64,000 nt of DNA. It comes from Granulicella sibirica. GTDB lineage: Bacteria; Acidobacteriota; Terriglobia; Terriglobales; Acidobacteriaceae. This document shows positions 33,286-42,071 of the stretch, in pieces. The position numbers and the translations under genes are program-made. Each line of letters opens with the position of its first letter. Position 1 is the stretch's first letter. Where the stretch lies: positions 186,001-250,000 of the forward strand of contig NZ_RDSM01000004.1 of NCBI RefSeq assembly GCF_004115155.1, in the 5' to 3' direction. Below the pieces are notes generated by a model. It was not told the origin of the DNA and did no database searches. It worked only from the letters and a program-made list of their open reading frames with translations.

Positions 33286-34107
33286 ATGATCTCGGTCTTG
33301 ATCCTTACGCGCAATGAGCAGCTTGATCTGCCGGGATGTCTTGCGTCGGTAAGCTGGTCGGACGATGTGCATGTGTTCGATTCGTTCTCGACGGACGGGA
33401 CCGTTGCGATTGCTCAGGCGGCTGGCGCGCGAGTCCATCAGCGGGTGTTCGATGACTATGCTGAGCATCGGAATGCTTCGCTGGTGGTGGGGTTTGCGTA
33501 TCCTTGGGTGCTGATTCTGGATGCGGATGAGCGGCCTACTTCGGCGCTGTGTGCGGAGATGCGGTCGGCGGTGGCTGGCGTGGCGGATGGGGTGGGTGGG
33601 TTTCGAGTGCGGCGACGGGATTTCCTGTTTGGGACGTGGCTGAAGCATGCGCAGATATCGCCGTTCTATATACGGCTGGTGAGGCCAGAGCGGTCGAGGT
33701 ACACGAGGGCGGTGAATGAGGTCATCGAGGTCAGTGGGGCGGTGGCGGAACTGCGCGAGCCGCTCGATCACTTTCCCTTTTCGAAGGGGATAGCGCATTG
33801 GATCGCGAAGCACAATGTGTATTCGACGATGGAGGCTGAGTTGATCGTGCGGCAGGAGGGTTTGCAGAATCCTTCCTGGCGGACGGCGCTGCGGGATCCG
33901 GACTTTCATACGCGGAGGCTGCACCAGAAGGCGTTGTTCTACAGGATGCCGGGGCGGCCGCTGGTCAAGTGGCTCTACATGGTCGGAGTGCGGCGTAGCT
34001 TTCTGGATGGGTGGGCTGGGCTTACGTATGCGACACTGCAATCGATCTACGAGTACTTCATTGTTCTTAAGGTGAAAGAGATGCGTTCCGGAGTGGAAAG
34101 GCGCTAA
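33286..34107 (+). CDS. Family 2 glycosyltransferase
   Basis: 273 residues of the WaaE/KdtX-like GT2 group. It starts with MISVLILTRNEQLDLPGCLA and shows SFSTDGTVAIAQAAGA, then the DXD-like LILDADERPTSAL. Later segments such as RRDFLFGTWLKHAQISPFY also fit lipopolysaccharide-core-type transferases. It likely adds a sugar to a cell-envelope glycan or lipid at the cytoplasmic face. It follows the ketosynthase by 30 bases and precedes glmS, consistent with envelope synthesis. Confidence 0.88.
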   Translation: MISVLILTRNEQLDLPGCLASVSWSDDVHVFDSFSTDGTVAIAQAAGARVHQRVFDDYAEHRNASLVVGFAYPWVLILDADERPTSALCAEMRSAVAGVADGVGGFRVRRRDFLFGTWLKHAQISPFYIRLVRPERSRYTRAVNEVIEVSGAVAELREPLDHFPFSKGIAHWIAKHNVYSTMEAELIVRQEGLQNPSWRTALRDPDFHTRRLHQKALFYRMPGRPLVKWLYMVGVRRSFLDGWAGLTYATLQSIYEYFIVLKVKEMRSGVERR

Positions 34108-34160
34108 TTCGTTCTACCTAAGTTGCAGAAGGCAGCAAATTTCGGCGCGCGGTTGGCATC

Positions 34161-34166
34161 TACAAT
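34161..34166 (+). promoter_or_regulatory. -10-like box 6 bp before glmS
   Basis: TACAAT ends exactly 6 bases before the glmS ATG (34173). Confidence 0.45.
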
Positions 34167-34172
34167 CGGAGC

Positions 34173-36131
34173 ATGTGCGGAATCGTCGGTTACATCGGAT
34201 CGAAGCCCCCCGTCCCCATCATCATTGAAGGCTTGCGCAGGCTGGAGTATCGCGGATACGACTCCGCAGGAATCGCGGTGGCCGGTGGGCCGGTGCAGGA
34301 GAATGGATCGTCGCTCGTGCTGCGAAGGGCTCCGGGTAAATTGAAAAACCTGGAGGCGGTGATCGCGGAGCGGCCGATCGAGGGGACCTTCGGGATCGGG
34401 CATACGCGGTGGGCGACCCATGGACGTCCAACGGAAGAGAATGCGCACCCGCACCGGGATGGAACCGGAACGCTGGTAGTGGTCCATAACGGGATTGTCG
34501 AGAACTATTTGTCGCTGAAGTCGGCACTCATTACGAAGGGCCACAAGTTCGTCTCGGAGACGGATACGGAGATCATTGCTCACCTGATCCAGGACGAGCT
34601 GGAGTTGGCGAGTTTGATGCCGCATGCGCATGAGGCGACCGAAGAAGCGAACGAGTCGATTGCGGTGCTTGGCGACTCGACGAAGCCGAGCCTTTCGCTT
34701 GAAGAGGCAGTACGGCGGGCGGTTAAGCGGGTGACGGGGGCGTTCGCGATCGGCGTACTCTCGGCGCATGAGCCGGATAAGCTAGTGGCGGCGCGGATGG
34801 GTCCGCCGGCGGTGATCGGAATTGGCGAAGGGGAGTTTTTCCTGGCTTCGGACGTTCCGGGGATTCTGCACCACACGCGGAACATTCACTTTCTGCAAGA
34901 CGGCGAAGTGGCGGTTCTGACGAAGAGCGGCGTGACGATCTCGGACTTTGAGGGCGGGGCTCTGCCCTTGAAGGTAGTGCGGATTGCGTGGGATCCGATC
35001 CAGGCTGAAAAGGCTGGATACAAGCACTTCATGTTGAAGGAGATCAACGAACAGCCTCGGGCGATCCGGGATACGACGCTCGGGCGGGTTTCGCTTGAGA
35101 CGGGCAAGGTCTTCCTGGCGGAGATGCAGGTGTCCGAGAAGGAGTTCCGCGAGGCGTCGCAGATTACGATCGCGGCGTGCGGAACGAGCTGGCACGCGGG
35201 GCTTGCGGGCAAGTTCATGATCGAGCGGCTGGCGAGGCTGCCGGTGGATGTGGACTATGCGAGCGAGTACCGCTACCGGGATCCTATTGCCGATCCGCAT
35301 GCGCTTGGTCTGCTGATAACGCAGTCGGGCGAGACGGCAGATACGATTGCGGCGCAGAGGGAGCTGATTGCGAAGGGCTCGAAGACGCTGGCGATCTGCA
35401 ACGTTGTTGGCGCAGCAGTGACGCGCGAGGCGCAGGGAACGATCACGACGAACGCCGGGCCGGAAATAGGAGTGGCGTCGACCAAGGCGTTCACGGCCCA
35501 GTTGACGGCGCTGTTTCTGTTCGCGCTTTACCTGGCGCAAGTGCGAGGGACGATTACCGCAGAGCAGTCGATGGAGCTCGTGGATGAGCTTTCAAAGGTT
35601 CCGGGGAAGGTGGAGGAAATTCTACGAGCCGTGGATGACCAGTGCCACAGCTTGGCAAAGATATTTTCGACTTCATCGGACTTCTTGTTCCTTGGGCGCG
35701 GGATTCACTACCCGATTGCGCTTGAAGGTGCTCTGAAGCTGAAGGAGATCAGCTATATCCACGCCGAGGGGTATCCGGCGGGCGAGATGAAGCACGGGCC
35801 GAACGCGCTCATCGATGAGACGCTTCCGGTGGTGTGTATCGCAACGAAGGATCCGCACGACCCGTCGTCGGTATTGAAGTACGAGAAGACGCTCTCAAAT
35901 ATCCAGGAGGTCACGGCACGTTCGGGAAGAGTGATCGCGATTGCGATCGAAGGCGATGAGGAGATCAAGCAGCTTGTGGAACACACGATCCAGATTCCGC
36001 AGGCTCCAGAGCTTCTGCTCCCGATTCTCGAGGTTGTGCCGTTGCAGTTGCTGGCGTACCACATCGCGGTGCGGCGTGGATGCGATGTCGATCAGCCGAG
36101 GAATCTGGCGAAATCGGTTACCGTGGAATAG
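34173..36131 (+). CDS. glmS: Glutamine-fructose-6-phosphate aminotransferase
   Basis: Makes glucosamine-6-phosphate from fructose-6-phosphate and glutamine, the entry to peptidoglycan and LPS amino sugars. The N-terminal MCGIVGYIG exposes the catalytic cysteine. [31 protein letters not shown] and the two SIS domains ([34 protein letters not shown]) follow, ending in LAKSVTVE. At 652 residues it is longer than the usual 600-610. Much of the excess is an insertion after [20 protein letters not shown], in the glutaminase domain. It has no visible Shine-Dalgarno and no glmS riboswitch; its -10-like box is 6 bases before the ATG. Confidence 0.97.
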   Translation: MCGIVGYIGSKPPVPIIIEGLRRLEYRGYDSAGIAVAGGPVQENGSSLVLRRAPGKLKNLEAVIAERPIEGTFGIGHTRWATHGRPTEENAHPHRDGTGTLVVVHNGIVENYLSLKSALITKGHKFVSETDTEIIAHLIQDELELASLMPHAHEATEEANESIAVLGDSTKPSLSLEEAVRRAVKRVTGAFAIGVLSAHEPDKLVAARMGPPAVIGIGEGEFFLASDVPGILHHTRNIHFLQDGEVAVLTKSGVTISDFEGGALPLKVVRIAWDPIQAEKAGYKHFMLKEINEQPRAIRDTTLGRVSLETGKVFLAEMQVSEKEFREASQITIAACGTSWHAGLAGKFMIERLARLPVDVDYASEYRYRDPIADPHALGLLITQSGETADTIAAQRELIAKGSKTLAICNVVGAAVTREAQGTITTNAGPEIGVASTKAFTAQLTALFLFALYLAQVRGTITAEQSMELVDELSKVPGKVEEILRAVDDQCHSLAKIFSTSSDFLFLGRGIHYPIALEGALKLKEISYIHAEGYPAGEMKHGPNALIDETLPVVCIATKDPHDPSSVLKYEKTLSNIQEVTARSGRVIAIAIEGDEEIKQLVEHTIQIPQAPELLLPILEVVPLQLLAYHIAVRRGCDVDQPRNLAKSVTVE

Positions 36132-36186
36132 GCTTCCGGAGTTGAGAAACGACGCGGGACTCCGTTGGCTGAGGGAAGGGACTTAA

Positions 36187-36810
36187 ATGACGAAGCGAAT
36201 TTTTGCGGGGGCTCTTGTTCTGGTTGCGGCACTCACCATGTGGTGTGAGCCGGCGAAGGCGCAAGGTGTGCCGACTGCAAGCCAGAGACTCGAGCTTTCG
36301 GTGTTTGGAGCGGGAACCGGGACCTATACAGGACTGTATGACGGGCGCAACGCTGGCATCACGGCGGGCATCGACCTCACCTTTCCGAGGTACCATCACT
36401 TCGATCCGTCGATCGAGCTGCGCGGAAATATCCCGATCAGCAAAGGGGATGTAGATGGGCAGAAGAGCGCGCTCATCGGGCCGAAAGTGAGCCGTGCATT
36501 TGGCCGCTTCCATCCGTATATCGATGGTTTCTATGGCCGGGGTCAGTTCGAATATCTCAACGGGGGGATCATCGTCGATCTGCCGGACGGGAGCGGCTTC
36601 CTTTATAAGCAAACGACGACGAACGTCTACGCTGGCGGCGGAGGGTTGGATTACAAGGTGAGCCGTCACTTTGATTTGAAGGCGGATGCTCAGTACGAGC
36701 GGTGGAAGACGCCCGTGTATCCAGGCGGTGTCGTGTACTCGACGCCTCTAAGCGTCGGCGTGGTGTACCACCTGGACTTCAACCAGTATCACCGGCACCA
36801 TCGGCGCTAA
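36187..36810 (+). CDS. Outer-membrane beta-barrel protein
   Basis: 207 residues with a signal peptide (GALVLVAALTMWCEPAKAQG). Alternating aromatic/polar strands follow, such as RLELSVFGAGTGTYTGLYDG, VYAGGGGLDYKVSRHFDLKA and LSVGVVYHLDFNQYH. This is the OmpA/Ail-like small barrel pattern of eight or so strands. Adhesion or structural roles are possible; nothing more specific can be read. Follows glmS by 55 bases. Confidence 0.75.
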   Translation: MTKRIFAGALVLVAALTMWCEPAKAQGVPTASQRLELSVFGAGTGTYTGLYDGRNAGITAGIDLTFPRYHHFDPSIELRGNIPISKGDVDGQKSALIGPKVSRAFGRFHPYIDGFYGRGQFEYLNGGIIVDLPDGSGFLYKQTTTNVYAGGGGLDYKVSRHFDLKADAQYERWKTPVYPGGVVYSTPLSVGVVYHLDFNQYHRHHRR

Positions 36811-36818
36811 GGCACAGG

Positions 36819-37670
36819 CTAGAGGTTGAAGAGGTCACGGAGGCGCTTAGTCTGCGCGCGGCTTACGGGAATCTCGGTTTTTCGGGGATCGTCCATTCGG
36901 AGCTGGTAGGTGGACTTGAACCAGGGCACGACTTCGCGGATGTGCTGGATATTGACTACGAACGAGCGGTGGGCTCGCCAGAAGGTCTCGGGGTCTAGCT
37001 GGTCCATGAGTTCTTCGAGGGTGCGGCAGTTAGACTGGCCCTCGACACTTGAGGTGACGACGCTGATGGCGCCGTCCTCGATTGAGGCGAAGCAGATCTC
37101 ACGTTGATCCACAAGAAGAAGGCGGCTCTGGGCTCGGACGATCACCTTACTGTTTGGGGCGCGGTGCGTCTGGGCGTGGGTCTGCTCTTCGACAAGGCGA
37201 AGGAGTGCGTCGAGTTTCGCACCGGCCTGCACGTCGATGGAGTTTGCGGGTGGCGCTTCGGCAGGAGTTGACGGGGATGAGGCGGCGATGCGGGCGCGGG
37301 CCTTCTCGATGGTCTGAACGACGCGGCCTCTGTCGAAGGGCTTCAGTAGATAGTCGACTGCGTTGACCTCGAAGGCGCGAACCGCGTACTGATCGTACGC
37401 GGTGGCGAAGACAACCTGGGGCATGGGAGACTTGCTGTCGAGGAGCTTCTTGAGGACAGCGAAGCCGTCGAGCCCGGGCATCTGGACGTCAAGGAAGACG
37501 AGATCCGGTTTATGGATGCGGATGATGTCGACCGCTTCAATACCGTTGCTTCCTTGGGCGATGATCTCGATGCCGTCGGTAGACTCGAGCAGGTAGACGA
37601 GTTCCTGGCGGGCGAGCGGTTCGTCGTCGATGAGGATCACGCGCAGCGGAGGTTTGGCGGGACTAGTCAC
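36819..37670 (-). CDS. LytTR-type response regulator
   Basis: 283 residues from the GTG at 37670, which overlaps the previous stop by 8 bases. A receiver domain (RVILIDDEPLARQELVYLL; phospho-acceptor in DLVFLDVQMPGLDGFAVL; VDYLLKPFDRGR) is joined by a linker to a LytTR DNA-binding domain (ERAQ-less version with SRLLLVDQREICFASIED and WRAHRSFVVNIQHIREVVPW). It is the last gene of an operon led by an ECF sigma factor. The partner kinase is not adjacent. Confidence 0.92.
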   Translation of the reverse strand: MTSPAKPPLRVILIDDEPLARQELVYLLESTDGIEIIAQGSNGIEAVDIIRIHKPDLVFLDVQMPGLDGFAVLKKLLDSKSPMPQVVFATAYDQYAVRAFEVNAVDYLLKPFDRGRVVQTIEKARARIAASSPSTPAEAPPANSIDVQAGAKLDALLRLVEEQTHAQTHRAPNSKVIVRAQSRLLLVDQREICFASIEDGAISVVTSSVEGQSNCRTLEELMDQLDPETFWRAHRSFVVNIQHIREVVPWFKSTYQLRMDDPRKTEIPVSRAQTKRLRDLFNL

Positions 37671-38208
37671 GATACGCGCGTAGCCTTGCGGGGACGTGAT
37701 CTTCGGCGAGATCGTGACCGCACTGTACACAGAAGACGTCGGTGATCTGCACGCTGCGGAAGCATTTGCCACAGGCGGGGGACATCTGGAACTGGCACTG
37801 AGGGCAGAAGTGGTAGTCGGCAGCGAGCTCGGTGGTGCAGTTCGGGCAGCGCGATAGTACGGGCTGGCGCAGGAGAAAGTAGACGACCGCGCCGATGCCG
37901 CCGGGCATCAGGATCACCAGCAGCATCCACAGGCCGGCCGACATACGGCGGCGCTTGACGTCGCGGCTGACGTATCCAACGAGAAGGACGTAGCTGGCGA
38001 AAGCAGTTCCCGAGGAGTAACCCATGATGAGGCGCATGGGCAGCATTTCATGGCGGCTGTGCGGCATGACCTCGTGGAAGAGGTACTGCGTGGCGATGAA
38101 GACGACGATTGCAAGGAAGACCGACCAGCGTGGGATGAGAGCGAGTTCACTATCGCCTCCGCTTGGCTCCATCGAAGATTCAGGATTCTTGTTCCAAGGC
38201 ATGGTCAT
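37663..38208 (-). CDS. Membrane protein with C-terminal zinc ribbons
   Basis: 181 residues. Three or so membrane helices (WSVFLAIVVFIATQYLF and others) are followed by a cytoplasmic tail with paired CxxC motifs: CPNCTTELAADYHFCPQCQF, CGKCF and FCVQCGHDL. The layout resembles phospholipase D-nuclease-N-terminal/zinc-ribbon membrane proteins next to sigma factors. It may sense or relay a membrane signal, but this is inferred from position only. It overlaps both neighbours (4 and 8 bases). Confidence 0.75.
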   Translation of the reverse strand: MTMPWNKNPESSMEPSGGDSELALIPRWSVFLAIVVFIATQYLFHEVMPHSRHEMLPMRLIMGYSSGTAFASYVLLVGYVSRDVKRRRMSAGLWMLLVILMPGGIGAVVYFLLRQPVLSRCPNCTTELAADYHFCPQCQFQMSPACGKCFRSVQITDVFCVQCGHDLAEDHVPARLRAYRD

Positions 38209-38558
38209 CGTGTCTCCCCTCCGGCGGAACGGGAGCGAATGCGGCGCACGAGGGCCACGATCAAGAGGGCTCCGGTTACGGGCAGGAACCAGATCAGGAG
38301 AAGAGGCAAGTGGAATCGGACATCGGTGGGTGAGAGCTCATACTCGTCGAACATGATCCAAAAAGTGGAGATGAGGATGATCACCAGCGAGGACGCGATG
38401 ACGAGCGGAGCGAAAAGGGCGCGGTTTCGGCTGCGCTGAGCCTGAAGGTTGCGGGCGCGTTCGCGGACGACGCGATGGGTTCGATTGACCACAGAGGCGC
38501 GGTTGGTCGGGTCAGAAGCCGGGGAGAAGGCGTCCGGCTTGGTTGGAACTGGAATCAT
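38205..38558 (-). CDS. Small two-helix membrane protein in sigma operon
   Basis: 117 residues. A basic N-terminal half (NRTHRVVRERARNLQAQRSR) precedes two hydrophobic helices (LFAPLVIASSLVIILISTFW and LPLLLIWFLPVTGALLIVAL). No zinc-finger anti-sigma motif is present. As the gene directly after the ECF sigma factor, with a 4-base overlap, it could act as a membrane anti-sigma factor, but there is no motif evidence. Confidence 0.65.
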   Translation of the reverse strand: MIPVPTKPDAFSPASDPTNRASVVNRTHRVVRERARNLQAQRSRNRALFAPLVIASSLVIILISTFWIMFDEYELSPTDVRFHLPLLLIWFLPVTGALLIVALVRRIRSRSAGGETR

Positions 38559-39208
38559 CGTGCGCCCTCCCGTGCGGGCCGGAGCGTGCGGATACGCTCC
38601 ATCTCGGGCTTGAGGGCTGCCAGTCCGCGGTAAAGGCGGGACTTGACGGTAGAGAGCGGCGCGCGCGTGACGCCGGCGATCTCTTCGAGCGAGAGCTCTT
38701 CGTGGAAGCGAAGGACGAGGACCTCGCGATAGTTGGGTTCTAGGAGAAGAAGGACCTCGGAGAGTTCGGCAGCGTTCTCGCGGGCCTGGAACTGCTCAAG
38801 CGGCGAAGGGCCTTCCATGACGATCTCGAAGGGGCGTTCATCGTCTCCGCCTTCGCTCATCTCATCGAGCGAGGACATGGTGCGCTTGCGGGAGAGGTCG
38901 ATGACGAGATTGCGGGCGATCGTGAAGAGCCAGGTATCGAAGCGGGCACGGCCGTCGTATTGGCCCCCGCGAATGAGAACGCGCATCCACGTCTCCTGGA
39001 AGAGGTCTTCGGCGACTTCGCGACGACCGGTCAGGAAGATGAGGTAGCGGAGCAGGCGGTGCTGATAGAGCTCAATGAGGTGATCGAGGAGCTCGGGATC
39101 CTGCTTCTTCAGGCCGCGCGCGATCGCAGCGTTTTCGCGCTGGTTGTTCGCAACATGGGTGGCGAGCTGCGCCGCGGTCAAGGTCATGGAAGAAGCGAGC
39201 ACACTCAT
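38555..39208 (-). CDS. ECF RNA polymerase sigma factor
   Basis: 217 residues from the ATG at 39208. Region 2 is seen as LIELYQHRLLRYLIFLTGRR and AEDLFQETWMRVLIRGGQYD; the -10 contact helix is ARFDTWLFTIARNLVIDLSR. Region 4 is LLLLEPNYREVLVLRFHEEL and LSLEEIAGVTRAPLSTVKSR. It is the first gene of a four-gene operon (sigma, membrane protein, zinc-ribbon membrane protein, LytTR regulator), all overlapping by 4-8 bases. Divergent from rlmB. Confidence 0.93.
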   Translation of the reverse strand: MSVLASSMTLTAAQLATHVANNQRENAAIARGLKKQDPELLDHLIELYQHRLLRYLIFLTGRREVAEDLFQETWMRVLIRGGQYDGRARFDTWLFTIARNLVIDLSRKRTMSSLDEMSEGGDDERPFEIVMEGPSPLEQFQARENAAELSEVLLLLEPNYREVLVLRFHEELSLEEIAGVTRAPLSTVKSRLYRGLAALKPEMERIRTLRPAREGAR

Positions 39209-39300
39209 TCGACGACCCCCCTTCGGAAAAAGTCTCGAATCACTGTTAAGAATAGCTGAAGGTTGTCTGGACTGCGGCAATTCGTCGGTTCGAGCGGCGG

Positions 39301-39306
39301 TAAACT
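39301..39306 (+). promoter_or_regulatory. -10-like box 6 bp before rlmB
   Basis: TAAACT ends exactly 6 bases before the ATG at 39313. Confidence 0.45.
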
Positions 39307-39312
39307 GATTGG

Positions 39313-40110
39313 ATGGAAGTTCTTTATGGTGTGCATCCCGTGGAGGAGGCGATTCGGTCGGGTGCACGGGCGCTGGAGTCGGTGATTGTGTCGCGGGAGC
39401 GGCGGGACGAGCGGCTGGAGAAGTTGATCGCACTATGCCGGGCTTCGGGTGTCTCGGTGACGATGGAATCCCGCGAGCAGATGACCAGGTTGGCGAAGAC
39501 GGATCAGCACCAGGGTGTACTGGCTGTCGTAAAGGAACGGGCGTTTCTTTCGGTCGAGGATCTTTTGAAGCGGTCGAAAGGAGCGGAGCAGGAGGACCGA
39601 AAGCGGTTCTACCTGGCGTGCGATGGGATCGAGGATCCGCATAACCTCGGGGCGCTGCTGCGGACGGCGGATGCGATCGGGGTGGATGGCGTGATCCTGC
39701 CGGAGCGGCGGTCGGCTCCGATTACGGGTACCGTAGCGAAGACGTCGGCGGGGGCTTCGGAGCATATCCGGATCGCGCGGGTGACGAATCTTGTTCGGGC
39801 GCTCGAGGTGATGAAGAAGAACAATGTGTGGGTGATCGGGCTTGATGAACGGGGGACGCCAGATTACATGGACTTCGATTTCAAGACGGACTGCGTTCTT
39901 GTGCTTGGGCGCGAGGGCGCGGGGCTTCACGACCTGGTGAAGAAGACGTGCGATCACCTGTTGCGGATACCGATGGCGGGTATGGTTTCGTCTCTCAATG
40001 TGTCGGTTGCGGGTGCGGTGGTGATGTACGAGGCCGTGCGGCAGAGGAGGCAGGCTCCGGTGGTGAAGGCTCCGGCTGCTCCGAAGAAGTTGAAAGGGTT
40101 GGGTTCTTGA
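39313..40110 (+). CDS. rlmB: 23S rRNA 2'-O-ribose methyltransferase (RlmB/SpoU)
   Basis: Methylates a ribose in 23S rRNA (G2251 in E. coli) using SAM. 265 residues: a substrate-binding N-terminus (VLYGVHPVEEAIRSGARALE) followed by the SPOUT domain. Typical motifs are LACDGIEDPHNLGALLRTAD (motif 1), VLVLGREGAGLHDLVKKTCD (motif 2) and IPMAGMVSSLNVSVAGAVVM (motif 3, the knot). The tail is lysine/proline-rich. The next gene starts on an overlapping TTGA. Confidence 0.94.
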   Translation: MEVLYGVHPVEEAIRSGARALESVIVSRERRDERLEKLIALCRASGVSVTMESREQMTRLAKTDQHQGVLAVVKERAFLSVEDLLKRSKGAEQEDRKRFYLACDGIEDPHNLGALLRTADAIGVDGVILPERRSAPITGTVAKTSAGASEHIRIARVTNLVRALEVMKKNNVWVIGLDERGTPDYMDFDFKTDCVLVLGREGAGLHDLVKKTCDHLLRIPMAGMVSSLNVSVAGAVVMYEAVRQRRQAPVVKAPAAPKKLKGLGS

Positions 40111-42071
40111 CGAAGTTTCCGGTTGCTGAGACGTGGTTGATGGCGGGTGCGCTTTGCCTGCCGATGGGTTTGTTCGGACAAGCGACGGCACCGCCAACAG
40201 CTCCCGCAGCTACCGATGGGCAGGATCAAGGGCAGCCAGAGCCTATGCCTCCGCCGAAAGGCAAAGTGCTGTTTTCGCGGGACGGTTCGACTGCGGCGGG
40301 GACGTCAAAGGTGGCGATTCCGGAGGATGCGAAGATTCTGCCGGAGGTGACCGATGCGGAGCGGGATGCGTTGACCGTATTGGCTTATGACTTCGATGTG
40401 CATTTGACGCCTGCGTCCGCTGAGCTTGCGGTTCGGGTTGGGATGACGGTTCGGAATGATGGGGCCGTGCCGCTGACGCGGCTTGTACTTTCGGTGTCTT
40501 CTTCGCTGCGATGGGAGAGTTTCTCAGGACAGGTAGCGGGTGGCCAAGGAAAGCTGGCGTTTCTGCAGCACACCACCGACACGGATGCGGATCACACGGG
40601 TAAGGTAAGTGAGGCGGTGGTGACGCTTCCGGCGGCGCTGGCTCCGGGTGCGTCGTATGAGCTTGCGGCGGTGTATTCGGGGACCGTCGGGCAGAGTTCG
40701 GGGCGGCTGGACCGGATCGGGGCTCCGGCACAGCAGGCACGGCAGGCTGATTGGGATGAGATCGGGCGAGACGGGACGTCTCTGCGTGGATTTGGTGAAG
40801 TGCTCTGGTATCCGGTGGCGGCTGCGCCAGTGTTCCTGGGGGATGGAGCGAAGTTTGTGCAGGCGATTGGGCGGGCTCGGTATCGGAACGAGAAGACGAC
40901 GGGGCGGCTGCGGCTGGCGATCGAGTACGTTGGCGAGGCTCCGCACTCGGCTTACTTTTGCGGGCGGCTGGAGCAGTTGACTGCACATAGCGAGAACCAG
41001 AATGTGCCGGTTGCGGAGTCGCCGGGGATTGCGACCGCGGAGTTTCCGATGGAGACGCTTGGGTTCCGGACGCTGAGCCTGTTCGTGACGGATAAGCCGG
41101 AGACGATTGCGGAGGGTGGGCTGCTGTCGGCAGTGACGGAGCAGGATGAGGCGTTCAAGAGCTACGAGGCTGCGGCGAGGCTGGTGCAACCGATGCTTGC
41201 GGATTGGTTTGGTGCGGCTGGACCGGCGGAACCGCTGCGGATCATCGATCATCCTGGCCAGGCGTTCGAGGATGGGGCGCTGTTGGTGATGAGTATGCGG
41301 GCTGCCGATCCACAGGCGCTTGCCCCGGCGATGGCACAGGCGTTAAGCCACGCATGGATGCCGTTGCGGCAACCTTGGATCGAGGAGGGGTTGGCGCAGT
41401 GGATGTACCTGATGTGGCTCGAGAGGACGTCGGGTCGGGATGCTGCGGTGAGCGAGTTGCAGCATGAAGCGGTTGCGCTGGCGTTCGCGGAGCCTCAGGC
41501 GGACGCTGGAGGGGCTTTCCCTGCCGGACAGAGCCTGCTGGAGGCTCGGGATGAGGTGTATTACCGGACCAAAGCGGCTGCGGTCTGGTGGATGCTGCGG
41601 ACGTTGGTGGGTGAGGACGAGCTGAAGCAGGTGCTACAAAGCTATCGGAAGGACGCGAAGGGAAGTGACGATCCGAAGCGTTTGGAGAAGGCTCTCGAAT
41701 TGAAGACGGGAAAGAGTTTCGGGTGGTTTTTCGATGACTGGGTTTATGCGGATAAAGGATTGCCGGATCTGTCAATCGTTCAGGTGACGCCGAGCGCGCT
41801 ACGGGCGACCGGACCGAAGGGTCAAGGTTGGCTTGTGGCGGTCGAGGTGAGAAACGATGGGGATGCGGTGGCGGATGTGCCGGTGACGGTGCGGTCCGGT
41901 GCGCTGACGGCGACGCAGAGAGTGCGGGTTCCGGGCCGGTCGAATGTGTCGACCAGGATCCTCTTTCAGAAGACGCCGGAGGAGGTCCTCGTCAACGATG
42001 GCGAAGTTCCGGAGATGCGGACGAGCACGCATTCGCGGCGGATTACCGTGGAACCTGTCGAGACGAAGTAG
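40107..42071 (+). CDS. Exported M1-fold protein lacking the zinc motif
   Basis: The TTG at 40107 overlaps the rlmB stop and gives 654 residues with a signal-like start (ETWLMAGALCLPMGLFGQA); an ATG at 40140 is the alternative. The architecture resembles a gluzincin aminopeptidase: N-terminal beta domain, then a helical domain with WIEEGLAQWMYLMWLERTSG, matching the WxxEG(F/L)A glutamate segment of M1. However, where HExxH is expected the sequence is QALSHAWMPLRQP, so zinc ligands and the catalytic glutamate are missing. A C-terminal CARDB-like beta domain follows. Probably a non-catalytic binding protein. Confidence 0.7.
   Translation: MTKFPVAETWLMAGALCLPMGLFGQATAPPTAPAATDGQDQGQPEPMPPPKGKVLFSRDGSTAAGTSKVAIPEDAKILPEVTDAERDALTVLAYDFDVHLTPASAELAVRVGMTVRNDGAVPLTRLVLSVSSSLRWESFSGQVAGGQGKLAFLQHTTDTDADHTGKVSEAVVTLPAALAPGASYELAAVYSGTVGQSSGRLDRIGAPAQQARQADWDEIGRDGTSLRGFGEVLWYPVAAAPVFLGDGAKFVQAIGRARYRNEKTTGRLRLAIEYVGEAPHSAYFCGRLEQLTAHSENQNVPVAESPGIATAEFPMETLGFRTLSLFVTDKPETIAEGGLLSAVTEQDEAFKSYEAAARLVQPMLADWFGAAGPAEPLRIIDHPGQAFEDGALLVMSMRAADPQALAPAMAQALSHAWMPLRQPWIEEGLAQWMYLMWLERTSGRDAAVSELQHEAVALAFAEPQADAGGAFPAGQSLLEARDEVYYRTKAAAVWWMLRTLVGEDELKQVLQSYRKDAKGSDDPKRLEKALELKTGKSFGWFFDDWVYADKGLPDLSIVQVTPSALRATGPKGQGWLVAVEVRNDGDAVADVPVTVRSGALTATQRVRVPGRSNVSTRILFQKTPEEVLVNDGEVPEMRTSTHSRRITVEPVETK

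Noticed and set aside
34108..34172. glmS ribozyme upstream of glmS
   Set aside because: Only 65 bases separate the genes and the -10-like box is 6 bases before the ATG, leaving no room for a ribozyme.
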